From Streptomyces echinatus (GTDB taxonomy: Bacteria; Actinomycetota; Actinomycetes; Streptomycetales; Streptomycetaceae): a stretch of 64,000 nucleotides of DNA. The notes under the pieces were generated by a model. It did not search any database, was not told the DNA's origin, and worked only from the letters and a program-made list of their open reading frames with translations. The stretch's first letter is position 1. Each line of letters starts with the position of its first letter. The stretch spans positions 124,001 to 188,000 of the forward strand of contig NZ_JACHJK010000004.1 of assembly GCF_014203595.1 (NCBI RefSeq), read 5' to 3'. Positions 57,028-64,000 of this stretch are shown here, one piece after another. Position numbers and translations under genes: made by a program.

Positions 57028-58284
57028 ATGAAACTCCCGTCGTACCGTGACCGCAGAAGCACGACAGCACCACCGCGGCTCCCGGACCGGGCCAGGAACG
57101 CGAGAAGACTGGGCGCCACCGCCGTGGCGGCGACGCTTGTGACCGGCTGGGGTGTGGGCACCCTCACGGCGTCCCCGTCCATCGACAGCACCGGCGTGCC
57201 CTCCTCCGGGCGCTCCGGCTCCCCGACGTCCCTCGTTCCGGACCGCGCCGCAGCCGCCTGCACCAACAGCACGAAGCTGGCCGGGTGGTCCAACCGCCGG
57301 CTGGCCATGCTGACCATCGCCGTCCCCGTGTCGGAGACCTCCGTGTCCGACGCCACTGCCGAGGTGAGCGCCGGCGCGGGCGGGGTGATCCTGTTCGGCA
57401 GCAAGGCACCGTCCGACCTCGGCTCCCGGCTGACCACCCTGAAGTCCCACGTACCCGGACACCTGGGCCTGCTGGTGATGACCGACGAGGAGGGCGGCGG
57501 CATCCAGCGCATGGCGAACCTCGCCGGGTCCCTGCCCTGGCCCGCCTACATGGGAGCGCACTGGACCCCGGCCCAGATCCAGCAGAACGTCACGAAGGTC
57601 GCCGCCAAGATGGCGGCCGCCCAGGTGAACATGGACCTCGCGCCGGTGGTCGACGTCGACGGCAGGAACGTGGCCCCCGGCAGGACCAACCCCGACGGAT
57701 GGCGGTCCTTCAGCGGAAGCACCTCGGTGGTCTCCAAGGACGGTGTCGCGTACATGAACGGGCTGCGCGCCGGGAACGTGATACCGGTCGTCAAGCACTT
57801 CCCGGGCCTCGGCGGCTCCAGCTACAACTCCGACTTCGGTCCCGCCCGCACCCTGCCCTGGTCCACCCTGCAGAAGGTGGCCATCCCGCCGTTCACGGCG
57901 GCCATCAAGGCAGGCGCCCCGGCCATCATGGTCTCCAACAACATCGTTCCGGGCCTGGGCAGCAATCCGGCGAGCCTGTCACCGACCGACATCAACACCG
58001 TGCTGCGCGGACGGCTGGGCTTCAAGGGGCTGGTGATCACCGACTCCCTCAGCGCCAAGGCGATCTCCGCAGCCGGCTTCAGCGTCCCCGCCGCCTCCGT
58101 CCAGGCCCTGCGCTCAGGCGCCGACATGGTCCTGTTCGACCTGGGGAGCAATGTCGCCTCGCAGACGTCCGCGATCGCCACGGCGATCACCGACGCGGTG
58201 GCCGGCGGACACCTCGCCCGCAGCCGGCTGATCGACGCGGCGGGGCACGTCCTGGCCGTCCGGCACGTGAATCTCTGCTCCTGA
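57028..58284 (+). CDS. Exported glycoside hydrolase family 3 (NagZ-like beta-N-acetylhexosaminidase)
   Basis: A 418-residue secreted enzyme. ATG 57028 follows GAAGGAGG by 7 nt. The N-terminus has a long Arg-rich leader and a hydrophobic core (LGATAVAATLVTGWGVGTL), then a Ser/Pro-rich linker. The catalytic TIM barrel starts about residue 90: GVILFG, VMTDEEGGGIQRM, MDLAPVVDVDGRN, VIPVVKHFPGLGGSS (Lys-His substrate contacts) and LGFKGLVITDSLSA with the nucleophilic Asp. NagZ's His-containing loop (KHFPGHG) is shortened to KHFPGLG. Family activity is removal of N-acetylglucosamine from muropeptides or chitin fragments. Confidence 0.92.
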   Translation: MKLPSYRDRRSTTAPPRLPDRARNARRLGATAVAATLVTGWGVGTLTASPSIDSTGVPSSGRSGSPTSLVPDRAAAACTNSTKLAGWSNRRLAMLTIAVPVSETSVSDATAEVSAGAGGVILFGSKAPSDLGSRLTTLKSHVPGHLGLLVMTDEEGGGIQRMANLAGSLPWPAYMGAHWTPAQIQQNVTKVAAKMAAAQVNMDLAPVVDVDGRNVAPGRTNPDGWRSFSGSTSVVSKDGVAYMNGLRAGNVIPVVKHFPGLGGSSYNSDFGPARTLPWSTLQKVAIPPFTAAIKAGAPAIMVSNNIVPGLGSNPASLSPTDINTVLRGRLGFKGLVITDSLSAKAISAAGFSVPAASVQALRSGADMVLFDLGSNVASQTSAIATAITDAVAGGHLARSRLIDAAGHVLAVRHVNLCS

Positions 58285-58400
58285 GCGCGAGTGGATGCGG
58301 CCCCCGGCCAGTGGGGCCGACCACGCTTCGCCCTGCCCCCGCATGTGCTGCGGCGGGGTCCCGCCGGCCTGCTCGTCGGCGCCGCCGCGACCGCCGGCTG

Positions 58401-58937
58401 TCAGGGGCTGACCGGTCCGGCCGCTTCCAGGGCCTCCGCCGTCGCCTGCCGCAGCGCACGTTGCGTGATCCAGCTGTTCTTCCCGCCGGCCAGGTGTGCC
58501 ACGGCCCGGCCCACCCACTCCGGGGAGCCGAGGAGATGCGGCCGTCCCTCGTCGATGAGCTGCCGCAGCAGATACTCCAGCCGGAGGGCGTCCACCGCAC
58601 GGTACGGGCGCGCGTGCCGGTCGAAGCGCAGCCGGCAGTCCTCGTACGGCCGGCGCAGCGTCATGTGCATCCAGCCGCCCTCGCGCCCGGCGACCGTCCC
58701 CTTCAGCGTGTACATGCCCCTGGAGTCCGTGTTCCCGGAGGTCTTGCCCCAGGTGAGCCAGATGCCGGACATGATCCCGGACCACGGGATCAGCCGTCCC
58801 TCGGAGTCCGGCTCGCGCTGGTGGAGCCCGTCGGGGCGGAACTCCACCCAGTGGGTGTCCGGGCGTGTGGCGTCCCCGATTCCCCAACGGCCGCGCGTCA
58901 GTTCCAACGGTCCCAGGGATGCGCCATCCTCCACCAT
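58401..58937 (-). CDS. Conserved hypothetical protein
   Basis: A 178-residue soluble protein from ATG 58937, without signal peptide or membrane segment and with no clear ribosome-binding site. The N-terminal half reads as a PH-like or lipocalin-like beta domain (THWVEFRPDGLHQREPDSEGRLIPWSGIM, YTLKGTVAGREGGWMHMTLRRPYEDCRLRF). The second half is helical (RLEYLLRQLIDEGRPHLLGSPEWVGRAVAHL, WITQRALRQATAEALEAAG). I recall similar proteins in other Streptomyces but no function. It is convergent with the GH3 gene. Confidence 0.75.
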   Translation of the reverse strand: MVEDGASLGPLELTRGRWGIGDATRPDTHWVEFRPDGLHQREPDSEGRLIPWSGIMSGIWLTWGKTSGNTDSRGMYTLKGTVAGREGGWMHMTLRRPYEDCRLRFDRHARPYRAVDALRLEYLLRQLIDEGRPHLLGSPEWVGRAVAHLAGGKNSWITQRALRQATAEALEAAGPVSP

Positions 58938-59105
58938 GCGGTCATTGAAGCACGCGTTCTACGAACTGTTGCGCTATCTGTCGGTACCTCCCGTTCGTGT
59001 CGCGCACGCAACTCGGTGCCGAGCGGCTCCACTTCGGCGGGCCGGCCGAAGCCGGCCGCCTTCATGCGGCCCCTTGGGGAGTGCGCGCGGCCAACGTGTC
59101 TCCGC

Positions 59106-59876
59106 TCATCGCCAGTTGGTGTCGTGGCCGAGCCGGTGGTGGTGGGTGTCGTACTGGTCGACCGCGGTGATGGTCTGTCCGTCGGGGACGGCTGTGGCCC
59201 AGGCGCGGTAGCCGGTGCCGGGGACGGTGGCGGTGGTGGCCTTCATCCTGGTGCCGTCGGAGAGGGATACGACGCCGTAGGCGACGTCGGCCTCGGGGGT
59301 GGACACCATCAGCCGGCTGCCGCTGAGGCCCTTGTCGTGCAGGCCCCAGAGCCCCGTTCCGCCGACGGCCTGGGGATCTCGCGTGCCGGTGACGGGCTGG
59401 CAGTCGGCCCAGGGTCCGCCCTGGTGGTCGATGCGTACGCCGCCGATGTACATCCGCTGGCACAGCAGCGAGGTGCCGAATGCGGTGGTTCCGTCGGGGA
59501 GCGTGGGCGGGGTGTAGCCCTCGGGCAGCGTGCGGTGGAACTCCAGCGCCACCGACCAACGGTGTCGGCCTGTCGTCCCCTCGGCCACCCGGACGCCGAC
59601 CGTGTCGGGAGTCGGCGTGAGGGGGGAGCTCGCCGCGGGCGAGGGCCGGCGCGCGGGGTCGACGGCACCAGGGGCCGGCTTGAGGAGCGGAACCGCCAGG
59701 CCGAGGCCGAGGACGCACGCGGCACTGGCCACGGCGGCCGCGACACGGCGGCGTTTCCTGCGGGCGCGCGCGGCGGTCAGGATCCGGCCGACGGGGGCCT
59801 GGGACGAGGGATAGGCGGCGCGTGACCGGGCGAAGGCGGCGCGTGCCCAGTCTTCATGGCCGTGGTCGGGGGTCAT
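59106..59876 (-). CDS. Membrane-anchored ectodomain protein in the anti-sigma position
   Basis: A 256-residue protein whose ATG overlaps the sigma-factor stop (ATGA). A short N-terminal cytoplasmic part (residues 1-44, DWARAAFARSRAAYPS, then RARRKRRR) precedes one helix (VAAAVASAACVLGLGLAVPLL), a Pro/Thr-rich linker, and an extracytoplasmic domain (about 95-256). That domain has RWSVALEFHRTLPEGYTPP, SLLCQRMYIGGVRIDHQGGPWADCQPV in parts (two Cys likely form a disulfide), GLWGLHDKGLSGSRLMVSTP and VDQYDTHHHRLGHDTNW. The encoding DNA is 92% identical to the secreted protein upstream of the sigma gene. The cytoplasmic part is short for a classical zinc anti-sigma domain and has no HxxxCxxC motif. 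Confidence 0.82.
   Translation of the reverse strand: MTPDHGHEDWARAAFARSRAAYPSSQAPVGRILTAARARRKRRRVAAAVASAACVLGLGLAVPLLKPAPGAVDPARRPSPAASSPLTPTPDTVGVRVAEGTTGRHRWSVALEFHRTLPEGYTPPTLPDGTTAFGTSLLCQRMYIGGVRIDHQGGPWADCQPVTGTRDPQAVGGTGLWGLHDKGLSGSRLMVSTPEADVAYGVVSLSDGTRMKATTATVPGTGYRAWATAVPDGQTITAVDQYDTHHHRLGHDTNWR
59107..59564. repeat. Direct repeat copy A, 458 bp (ectodomain duplication)
   Basis: Aligns without gaps to 60462-60919 at a fixed offset of 1355 bp. By hand I count about 35 mismatches (about 92% identity), many at third codon positions, with a divergent cluster around 59365-59390. It encodes the shared ectodomain of two proteins; flanking sequence is unrelated. Confidence 0.9.
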
Positions 59877-60430
59877 CGTGCCTCCGCAGGGCGGCTGGGC
59901 AGGCGGGTGCGGGCGAGCGTCGACCGGGTGCGCAGTTTGGCCAGGGCCCGGGACGCCTGGCTCTTCACGGTGCCGACCGAACAGCCGAGGACGTCCGCCA
60001 CTTCCTCGACGGACAGATCCTCGCAGTAGCGCAGCACGACGACCGCCCGCTGTCGCTCGGGCAGGTCGGCGAGCTCGCGGGCCAGGGTGTCGTACACGTC
60101 CATGTGCCCGACACCGGCCCCGTCGTCGTGGACGGGGCCGGTGTCGGGCAGCGACGGGAGAAGGAGGTGGGTGATCCTGCGGCGGCGATGCCGACTGCGG
60201 TTGGTGTTGACCAGTGCGCGCCGAACGTAGTGTTCGGCGCGCTCCGGCTCCAGCCGCTGCCAGTGCGGGTACACCTTCGCCAGCGTCGTCTGCACCAGGT
60301 CTTCCGCTTCGTGGAAGTCACCGGTGAGGAGGTACGCGGTGTGGGTCAGGGCCCGCCAACGGGCGGTGACGAACCGGGTGAACTCCGATTCGGGTCCGCC
60401 GTCCGCGGCCCTGCGGTCAGGTGGCTGCAC
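59873..60430 (-). CDS. SigE-family ECF RNA polymerase sigma factor
   Basis: A 185-residue sigma factor starting GTG 60430. Region 2 is EFTRFVTARWRALTHTAYLLTGDFHEAEDLVQTTLAKVYPHW in parts (AEDLVQ, TLAKVY about residues 41-53), and region 4 is LADLPERQRAVVVLRYCEDLSVEEVADVLGCSVGTVKSQASRALAKLR in parts (about 115-162). The pattern DWHTAEDLVQ...LARLP.RQRAVVVLRY is typical of Streptomyces SigE-family factors without an SnoaL tail. A charged linker (RRRRITHLLLP) and an acidic stretch separate the regions. It lies between two paralogous ectodomain genes and probably shares their transcript. Confidence 0.93.
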   Translation of the reverse strand: MQPPDRRAADGGPESEFTRFVTARWRALTHTAYLLTGDFHEAEDLVQTTLAKVYPHWQRLEPERAEHYVRRALVNTNRSRHRRRRITHLLLPSLPDTGPVHDDGAGVGHMDVYDTLARELADLPERQRAVVVLRYCEDLSVEEVADVLGCSVGTVKSQASRALAKLRTRSTLARTRLPSRPAEAR

Positions 60431-60460
60431 AGCAGGAGGTGCCCGTCCTTCTCTGGGTGG

Positions 60461-61138
60461 TCACTGCCAGTTGGTGTCGTGGCTGAGTCGGTTGTCGTGG
60501 GCGTCGTACTGGTCGACGGCGGTGATGGTGCGTCCGTCGGGGACGGGGGCGGCCCAGGCGCGGTAGCCGGTGCCGCGGACGGTGGCGGTGGTGGCCTTCA
60601 TCCGGGTGCCGTCGGAGAGGGACACGACGCCGTAGGCGACGTCGGCCGCGGGGGTGGACACCATCAGCCGGCTGCCGCTGAGGCCCTTGTCGTGCAGGCC
60701 CCACAGGCCCATTCCCCCGGAGCCGTTGGGGTCGTGGGTGCCGGTGACGGGCTGGCAGTCGGCCCAGGGTCCGCCCTGGTGGTCGATGCGTACGCCGCCG
60801 ATGTACATCCGCTGGCACAGCAGCGAGGTGCCGGGCGCGGTGGTCCCGTCGGGGTACGTGGGCGGGGTGTAGCCCTTGGGCAGCGTGCGGTGGAACTCCA
60901 GCGCCACCGACCAACGGTGCCCGTCCACCCGGCCCTTGCCGATCACCTGCGTGACCACCCGCGGCACCTGCCGGTGGGCGGGAGCGGACCGCTTGGCGAC
61001 GGCGGCCACGGGTGCGGAGGCCGAGTGCGGGGCCGGGCCCGGCGCCGCCTCGCTCGCGGAGGCACCGAACGAGATCCCGCCGAGTGCGCCGATCGCGACG
61101 GCCGCTATGGCCGCCTTCCTTGCAGAACTGAGAGCCAC
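60461..61138 (-). CDS. Secreted paralogue of the anti-sigma-position ectodomain
   Basis: A 225-residue protein from GTG 61138, with GGAG upstream. A Sec signal peptide (SSARKAAIAAVAIGALGGISFGASASEA) replaces the membrane anchor of the other copy, and a basic linker follows (AKRSAPAHRQVPR). From about residue 73 it has the same domain: RWSVALEFHRTLPKGYTPP, GTSLLCQRMYIGGVRID, GPWADCQPVTGTHDPNG and VDQYDAHDNRLSHDTNW. It is first in a three-gene set, followed 30 bp later by the sigma factor. A secreted form of the sensor domain could compete for its ligand, which is inference. Confidence 0.85.
   Translation of the reverse strand: MALSSARKAAIAAVAIGALGGISFGASASEAAPGPAPHSASAPVAAVAKRSAPAHRQVPRVVTQVIGKGRVDGHRWSVALEFHRTLPKGYTPPTYPDGTTAPGTSLLCQRMYIGGVRIDHQGGPWADCQPVTGTHDPNGSGGMGLWGLHDKGLSGSRLMVSTPAADVAYGVVSLSDGTRMKATTATVRGTGYRAWAAPVPDGRTITAVDQYDAHDNRLSHDTNWQ
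60462..60919. repeat. Direct repeat copy B, 458 bp (ectodomain duplication)
   Basis: Partner of 59107-59564. Identity stops sharply at 60919, where the two genes diverge into different N-terminal targeting regions. The shared 3' ends begin at the stop codons. Confidence 0.9.
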
Positions 61139-61372
61139 GGAGCTTTTTCTCCTTCAAAGCCGCCGCCCGGCGCCACGCCGGGCGGTCGTCGACGGCCGGC
61201 ACGCTGGGCCCGCGTGCCGGCCCGCCCCGGCCACCGGGAGCGGTGGCCGCGGCGGGGACGTCCGCTCGTAGGTACTCCCGAACACCCGCGGCGGGTTGCA
61301 CGCCGGCGGAATTTCGGTTCGCGGCCTTCGCGTGGGGCAGCCGTGGCATGCGTGAGGGCATCCGTGGGGCGC

Positions 61373-61426
61373 CAGTCCGTGCGTCTGCCGGCCCAGCTCT
61401 CCCGGCTTCGGCTTCTGGCGCCGTCA
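61373..61426 (+). other. Degenerate copy of the tRNA-Tyr 3' half (possible old attachment site)
   Basis: It aligns without gaps to tRNA-Tyr 54900-54953 at a constant offset of 6473 bp. I count 40 of 54 identical positions, including ctgccggc and ctggcgccg. T-stem pairing is broken, so it is not a functional tRNA. In the same orientation as the tRNA, it is what an eroded attR or tRNA fragment would look like. GC-rich chance similarity is not excluded. Confidence 0.4.
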
Positions 61427-61432
61427 TACGCC

Positions 61433-61478
61433 CGAAAGGGCCCGTGACCAGCGAGAGTGCTGGAGACGGGCCCTTTCG
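61433..61478 (-). terminator. Strong compound hairpin terminator
   Basis: Arms cgaaagggcccgt (61433-61445) and acgggccctttcg (61466-61478) pair perfectly for 13 bp, with an inner ccagc/gctgg stem in the loop. It lies 58 bp past the stop of the small Cys-rich gene on the minus strand. Confidence 0.88.
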
Positions 61479-61535
61479 TCGGTCGATGCGGCCGGGCGGT
61501 CGCCGCGGGCGGGGCAGGCGATCGCCCGCGCCGCA

Positions 61536-61757
61536 TCAAGGCCGGGGAGTGTGCCGCGTGGTCGGTCCGGCAGGCTGGCAGCGGGGTGTGCAGACCCAGA
61601 GCCGGAAGAGCAGCCCGCGGTGTCGCAGCTCGCACAGCACCCGGCCGCTCGCTCCCAGCGGGCGGGCGCACATGGCACAGTCCAGCGCCATCTGCTGCCG
61701 GGGGCGGAGCCGGGCCACGTCGGGGAGATGCGGATGCGCGATGGCAGGGCTGTTCAT
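61536..61757 (-). CDS. Small Cys-rich (zinc-ribbon-like) protein
   Basis: A 73-residue protein from ATG 61757. The core is RLRPRQQMALDCAMCARPLGASGRV, then LLFRLWVCTPRCQPAG. The CxxC and CxxxC pairs could hold one zinc. Third positions are strongly G/C and it has its own terminator, which supports a real gene. I recall comparable short proteins in Streptomyces but no function. Confidence 0.65.
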   Translation of the reverse strand: MNSPAIAHPHLPDVARLRPRQQMALDCAMCARPLGASGRVLCELRHRGLLFRLWVCTPRCQPAGPTTRHTPRP

Positions 61758-62402
61758 CGGGCGCCTCTTACGGGGAGTTCGGCCAAGGCCCCGCTACCGG
61801 GCGGGCGTCCCCCCGGACTGTGCGGGAGCAGCGGTCCGCGGTGCGACCTGCCGTCGTCCGACTGACCGGGATCGGGAGGTAAGGACCGGCCGCGGGTGCG
61901 GTGGCCGACGGGGTGTGCCCGAACTGGCGCCCTAACTGGTCTGCACGCATGCGTCATTGATGTCGACCTTCAACTGTTCTGGACCGTGATCGGCTTCGTG
62001 ATCCGGCTCGTGATCCGGGTTCGCGAGTCGTCGTCGTGGCGTCGGCTCCGTGTATCGGCGTCGTACGTCGGCTTCGCGGTCGACGCCGGCCGCGCCGGTG
62101 TGTTCTCGGCGTGGCCGGCGGAGACGCGGCCGGAGTACGTACGGGCTCACCCGTCGGTCATGGCTGCCGGGGTCCGGTGGACGCCGTCCCGGAGGCCAGG
62201 AGCGCCCTGGCCGGCACATCCGGCTGAGCGGCGGGCCCCGGAAGCCTCGCCGCCGGTCCACAAGCCCATCCCGGCCCCGGAGGAAGTCCTTCATGGGCCC
62301 CGGGGCCTTAACGCGAGCCCCGGGCGCTTTTACGCGGGCCCCGGCAGCCTGCACGGAGCGTTGCCGGCGGACCCGAAGCGGCACGGGGCGCCGGCCCGCC
62401 GC
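61758..62402. other. 645-bp region without a convincing gene
   Basis: Several long open frames cross this stretch on both strands, but they are Arg/Pro-rich, have no good start signals and look like GC-rich noise. Short direct repeats are present: cgtgatccgg twice around 61995-62016, and acgcg-gccccgg type units around 62313-62345. The promoter of the small Cys-rich gene must lie at its left end. Confidence 0.55.
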
Positions 62403-63398
62403 TCACGGGTCGCCCGACCGCCGCCGCCACACCGTCCCGCCGTTGACCGCGGGCCGATTCCAGCTGTCGTTCTCGGGCTGCTGTGTCAGCGGCGCGCCGA
62501 CGGGAGAACGGGCGGAAAAACGTTCGTGGTGCTTTTGCGGGCGGTCACCGCCGGCCGACGGCACACCGGCCTGCGGCGGCTGTTCGGTCACCGCTTCCTC
62601 GGTGAGTGCCTCGGGCGGTTGCACCCTGTGTCGCGGAAGGCTCCGCCGGGGCGGCCTGGTAAGCGTGATCTGACGTACCACCTGCTGAAAACAGGCCAGA
62701 GAAGCGAAAGTCGGCAGGGCGGCAGTCGCGACGCTGACGATGTCCCTCGGTGCCTGCGCGGCGCACAGCGTCATGGCGATCGCGGAAAAGACCAGAAGCA
62801 CGGACCAGGAATGGAAAGCCCGGCGCTGATACAGCGCCGCCCGGAGAATGGAAAGCGACGCGACCAGCCAGGGGCCGAAAACGAGAAGGGGCCACCAGGA
62901 GACCACACTGCTCTGCGTGCGGGACGCCGCCACGAATCGCAGCGGGTCATAGGCGATCAGGCCGCCGAAGGTGCTCACGGCGGACGCGATGGCCGTCGCC
63001 AGCGCGACGATGACGTAACCGGCGATCCGGATATTGCTCGGACGCTGCCGTGCCCTGACCTTGCGATGTCCTCGCGGTGGAGCCTTCACCGGCGGCAGCT
63101 CGGCCGTGAGCTCCACCAGGGCCTCGCGCGGGGTCTTCGCGGCCGGACCGGCGAGATGGTCCTCGTGGCGCGCCGCCGGAATCCTCGGCTGCTGCTCGAT
63201 GGAGTCGCGCAGCATGAAAGCCAGTTCCTCAGCGGGGTCCCAGCTAGAGTCCGGAGCGACCAGGGGCGGGCAGAACTCGTCGGCGGGCGCGCGGTGCCGT
63301 CCCCCACCCCCCTGGTACTCCTGGTACTCCTGGTATTCCTGGTATACGTCTGGATAGTCGACGGGAAACTCGGGGTGATACCCGAACTCAGGAGTCAT
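62403..63398 (-). CDS. DUF2637-like four-helix membrane protein
   Basis: A 331-residue protein from ATG 63398. The N-terminus is Tyr/Gln/Glu-rich with a perfect triple EYQ repeat (YQEYQEYQEYQG). The central part has four helices: IRIAGYVIVALATAIASAVSTFGG (about residue 125), WWPLLVFGPWLVASLSILRA, WSVLLVFSAIAMTLCAAQAP and ATAALPTFASLACFQQVV. The C-terminal 80 residues are hydrophilic. The SVVSWWPLLVFGPW and CFQQ-RQITL segments match a Streptomyces family that I believe is annotated DUF2637. Function unknown. Confidence 0.8.
   Translation of the reverse strand: MTPEFGYHPEFPVDYPDVYQEYQEYQEYQGGGGRHRAPADEFCPPLVAPDSSWDPAEELAFMLRDSIEQQPRIPAARHEDHLAGPAAKTPREALVELTAELPPVKAPPRGHRKVRARQRPSNIRIAGYVIVALATAIASAVSTFGGLIAYDPLRFVAASRTQSSVVSWWPLLVFGPWLVASLSILRAALYQRRAFHSWSVLLVFSAIAMTLCAAQAPRDIVSVATAALPTFASLACFQQVVRQITLTRPPRRSLPRHRVQPPEALTEEAVTEQPPQAGVPSAGGDRPQKHHERFSARSPVGAPLTQQPENDSWNRPAVNGGTVWRRRSGDP
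63312..63347. repeat. Four tandem 9-bp units inside the DUF2637-like gene
   Basis: ctggtactc repeats four times, with changes only in the last two copies. On the minus strand it encodes the QEY/EYQ tripeptide repeat near the protein N-terminus. The 9-bp period keeps the frame, so copy-number change would alter only tail length. Confidence 0.85.
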
Positions 63399-63410
63399 GA
63401 GCCGGTTTGA

Positions 63411-63695
63411 TCATTCCGCCGAGAGGGCGCCGAACGAGACCCCCGAACTGACCCAGCCTCTCGAGAGGCTTTCCTCCAGGAATGTGATCGCGTCCATGAA
63501 TTGCTGGAGGATGTCCTCGGTCACCTCGAGTGTGACGGGAAGCCCACCCTTCAGCAGGACTCCCTTGGCGGTATCCATGCCGGTCGATGCAGGCAGGTAG
63601 GTGTAGGAACCCAGCCGCACGGGGGGCCGCCCAGCAGTCGAGCGGGATGAGCTTGGAGCCGATTCCAGTGCCCGTCCCGTCATTACCTTCGTCAT
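63411..63695 (-). CDS. Small hypothetical protein upstream of the DUF2637-like gene
   Basis: A 94-residue protein from ATG 63695; ATG 63683 is also possible. It reads VRLGSYTYLPASTGMDTAKGVLLKGGLPVTLEVTEDILQQFMDAITFLEESL, a mix of strands and one helix, without signal peptide or known motif. It lies 12 bp upstream of the DUF2637-like gene in the same orientation, so the two are probably co-transcribed. Confidence 0.7.
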   Translation of the reverse strand: MTKVMTGRALESAPSSSRSTAGRPPVRLGSYTYLPASTGMDTAKGVLLKGGLPVTLEVTEDILQQFMDAITFLEESLSRGWVSSGVSFGALSAE

Positions 63696-63845
63696 GTTGT
63701 AACTAACGCCGCCATCCGGTGGTGGGTGCGCCGCGAACGGGTGAAGGATTACTAAGAATATCCAGCTCAATTATGTGGGCCTGTCAGCAGCCTGTATGAG
63801 GAGTGAAAAGCGGACGATGCGCGAGCCTGTAAAACTTCCTGTTGA

Positions 63846-64000
63846 TCATCCGTTGATGCCGTTGTCGCGGACCCCGGCCCGGTCGGGACGAGCGGCCCGG
63901 GCGGGCGGGGTGGGGCGCGGGGCGAGCAGGGCGATGTCGTCGGTGGTGTCGGCGCCGAATTTGATGATCATTTCGTCGCAGAAGACATCGAGGGGCGCTC
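63846..64000 (-). CDS. PP2C/SpoIIE-type serine phosphatase (C-terminal end only)
   Basis: The gene enters from the right edge and ends at TGA 63846. The visible part reads APLDVFCDEMIIKFGADTTDDIALLAPRP, followed by a short Pro/Ala/Arg tail. TTDDIALLA is the last metal-binding motif of Streptomyces SpoIIE-type phosphatases (the DD pair). Upstream sensor domains such as PAS or GAF are outside the window. Confidence 0.85.
   Translation of the reverse strand, partial: APLDVFCDEMIIKFGADTTDDIALLAPRPTPPARAARPDRAGVRDNGING

Larger units (their letters stand above)
61139..61535. other. Promoter region of the sigma cluster, tRNA-like relic and terminator
   Basis: A 397-bp gap between two minus-strand genes. 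Near 61433-61478 is the terminator of the small Cys-rich gene; next to it lies a degenerate tRNA-Tyr 3' segment (61373-61426). The part nearer 61139 must hold the promoter of the secreted protein and sigma gene. No further gene is seen. Confidence 0.6.

Noticed and set aside
61932..62384. A 150-codon minus-strand frame in the gap at 61.8-62.4 kb
   Set aside because: Composition is almost entirely Arg, Pro, Gly and Asp, no start signal is seen, and overlapping frames on both strands are equally open.
61896..63410. A long plus-strand frame opposite the DUF2637-like gene
   Set aside because: It lies antisense to a clear membrane-protein gene and shows no domain pattern.

Overview
The window is chromosomal DNA from a high-GC actinomycete, almost certainly a Streptomyces. 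GC is high with strong third-position G/C bias, starts are often GTG behind GGAGG-like sites, and neighbouring genes overlap by ATGA or GTGA. Gene order (nuo operon, recQ, polyprenyl synthase, korAB, two-component genes, second nuo operon, htpX, tRNA-Tyr) matches what I recall of the Streptomyces coelicolor SCO456x-SCO461x core region.

Layout. (1) 1-5.8 kb: the end of the main complex I operon (nuoJ 3' end, nuoK, L, M, N), closed by a perfect 21-bp hairpin. (2) 5.8-8.6 kb: an Uma2-family pseudogene with two frameshifts, then recQ. (3) 8.6-15.5 kb: a six-gene minus-strand operon. It encodes a GntR regulator, an AprB-like ferredoxin, a sulfonate/nitrate-type binding lipoprotein with a NosL-like tail, its permease and ATPase, and an AprA/FrdA-like flavoprotein fused to HEAT repeats. 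(4) 15.6-24.2 kb: an M56 peptidase, fumarylacetoacetase, an ATP-grasp/flavoprotein pair, a HAD phosphatase, a secreted muralytic-type protein behind a c-di-AMP (ydaO) riboswitch, and a polyprenyl diphosphate synthase. (5) 24.6-33.2 kb: a LolA-like exported protein, an ABC-2 exporter pair, an FMN reductase, a TPR-like protein, a VOC protein, RarD, and a redox-type NmrA/HxlR divergent pair. (6) 33.3-50.9 kb: korB-korA, a LuxR response regulator, two paralogous sensor kinases, and a divergent second complex I operon nuoABCHIJKLMN. That operon lacks nuoD, E, F and G, and its NuoC has a 340-residue disordered tail. (7) 51-54.6 kb: HtpX, YccF, an APC permease, a GlsB-like protein and YajQ. (8) 54.9-64 kb: tRNA-Tyr followed by an accessory zone. 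It holds an integrase relic, a membrane/TPR protein, a GH3 enzyme, a SigE-type ECF sigma factor between two 92%-identical ectodomain genes, a degenerate tRNA-Tyr copy, a DUF2637-like membrane protein and the 3' end of a PP2C phosphatase.

How the parts connect. KorAB makes reduced ferredoxin, and the neighbouring nuo2 operon has all the membrane and Fe-S connecting subunits of complex I but no NADH module, so ferredoxin-driven proton pumping is the natural hypothesis. The polyprenyl synthase supplies a menaquinone side chain used by both complexes. The flavoprotein/ferredoxin/ABC operon looks like an uptake-plus-redox system for a small oxyanion or organosulfur compound, with the substrate unknown. 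The tRNA-Tyr zone looks like an old site-specific integration site whose recombinase has decayed.
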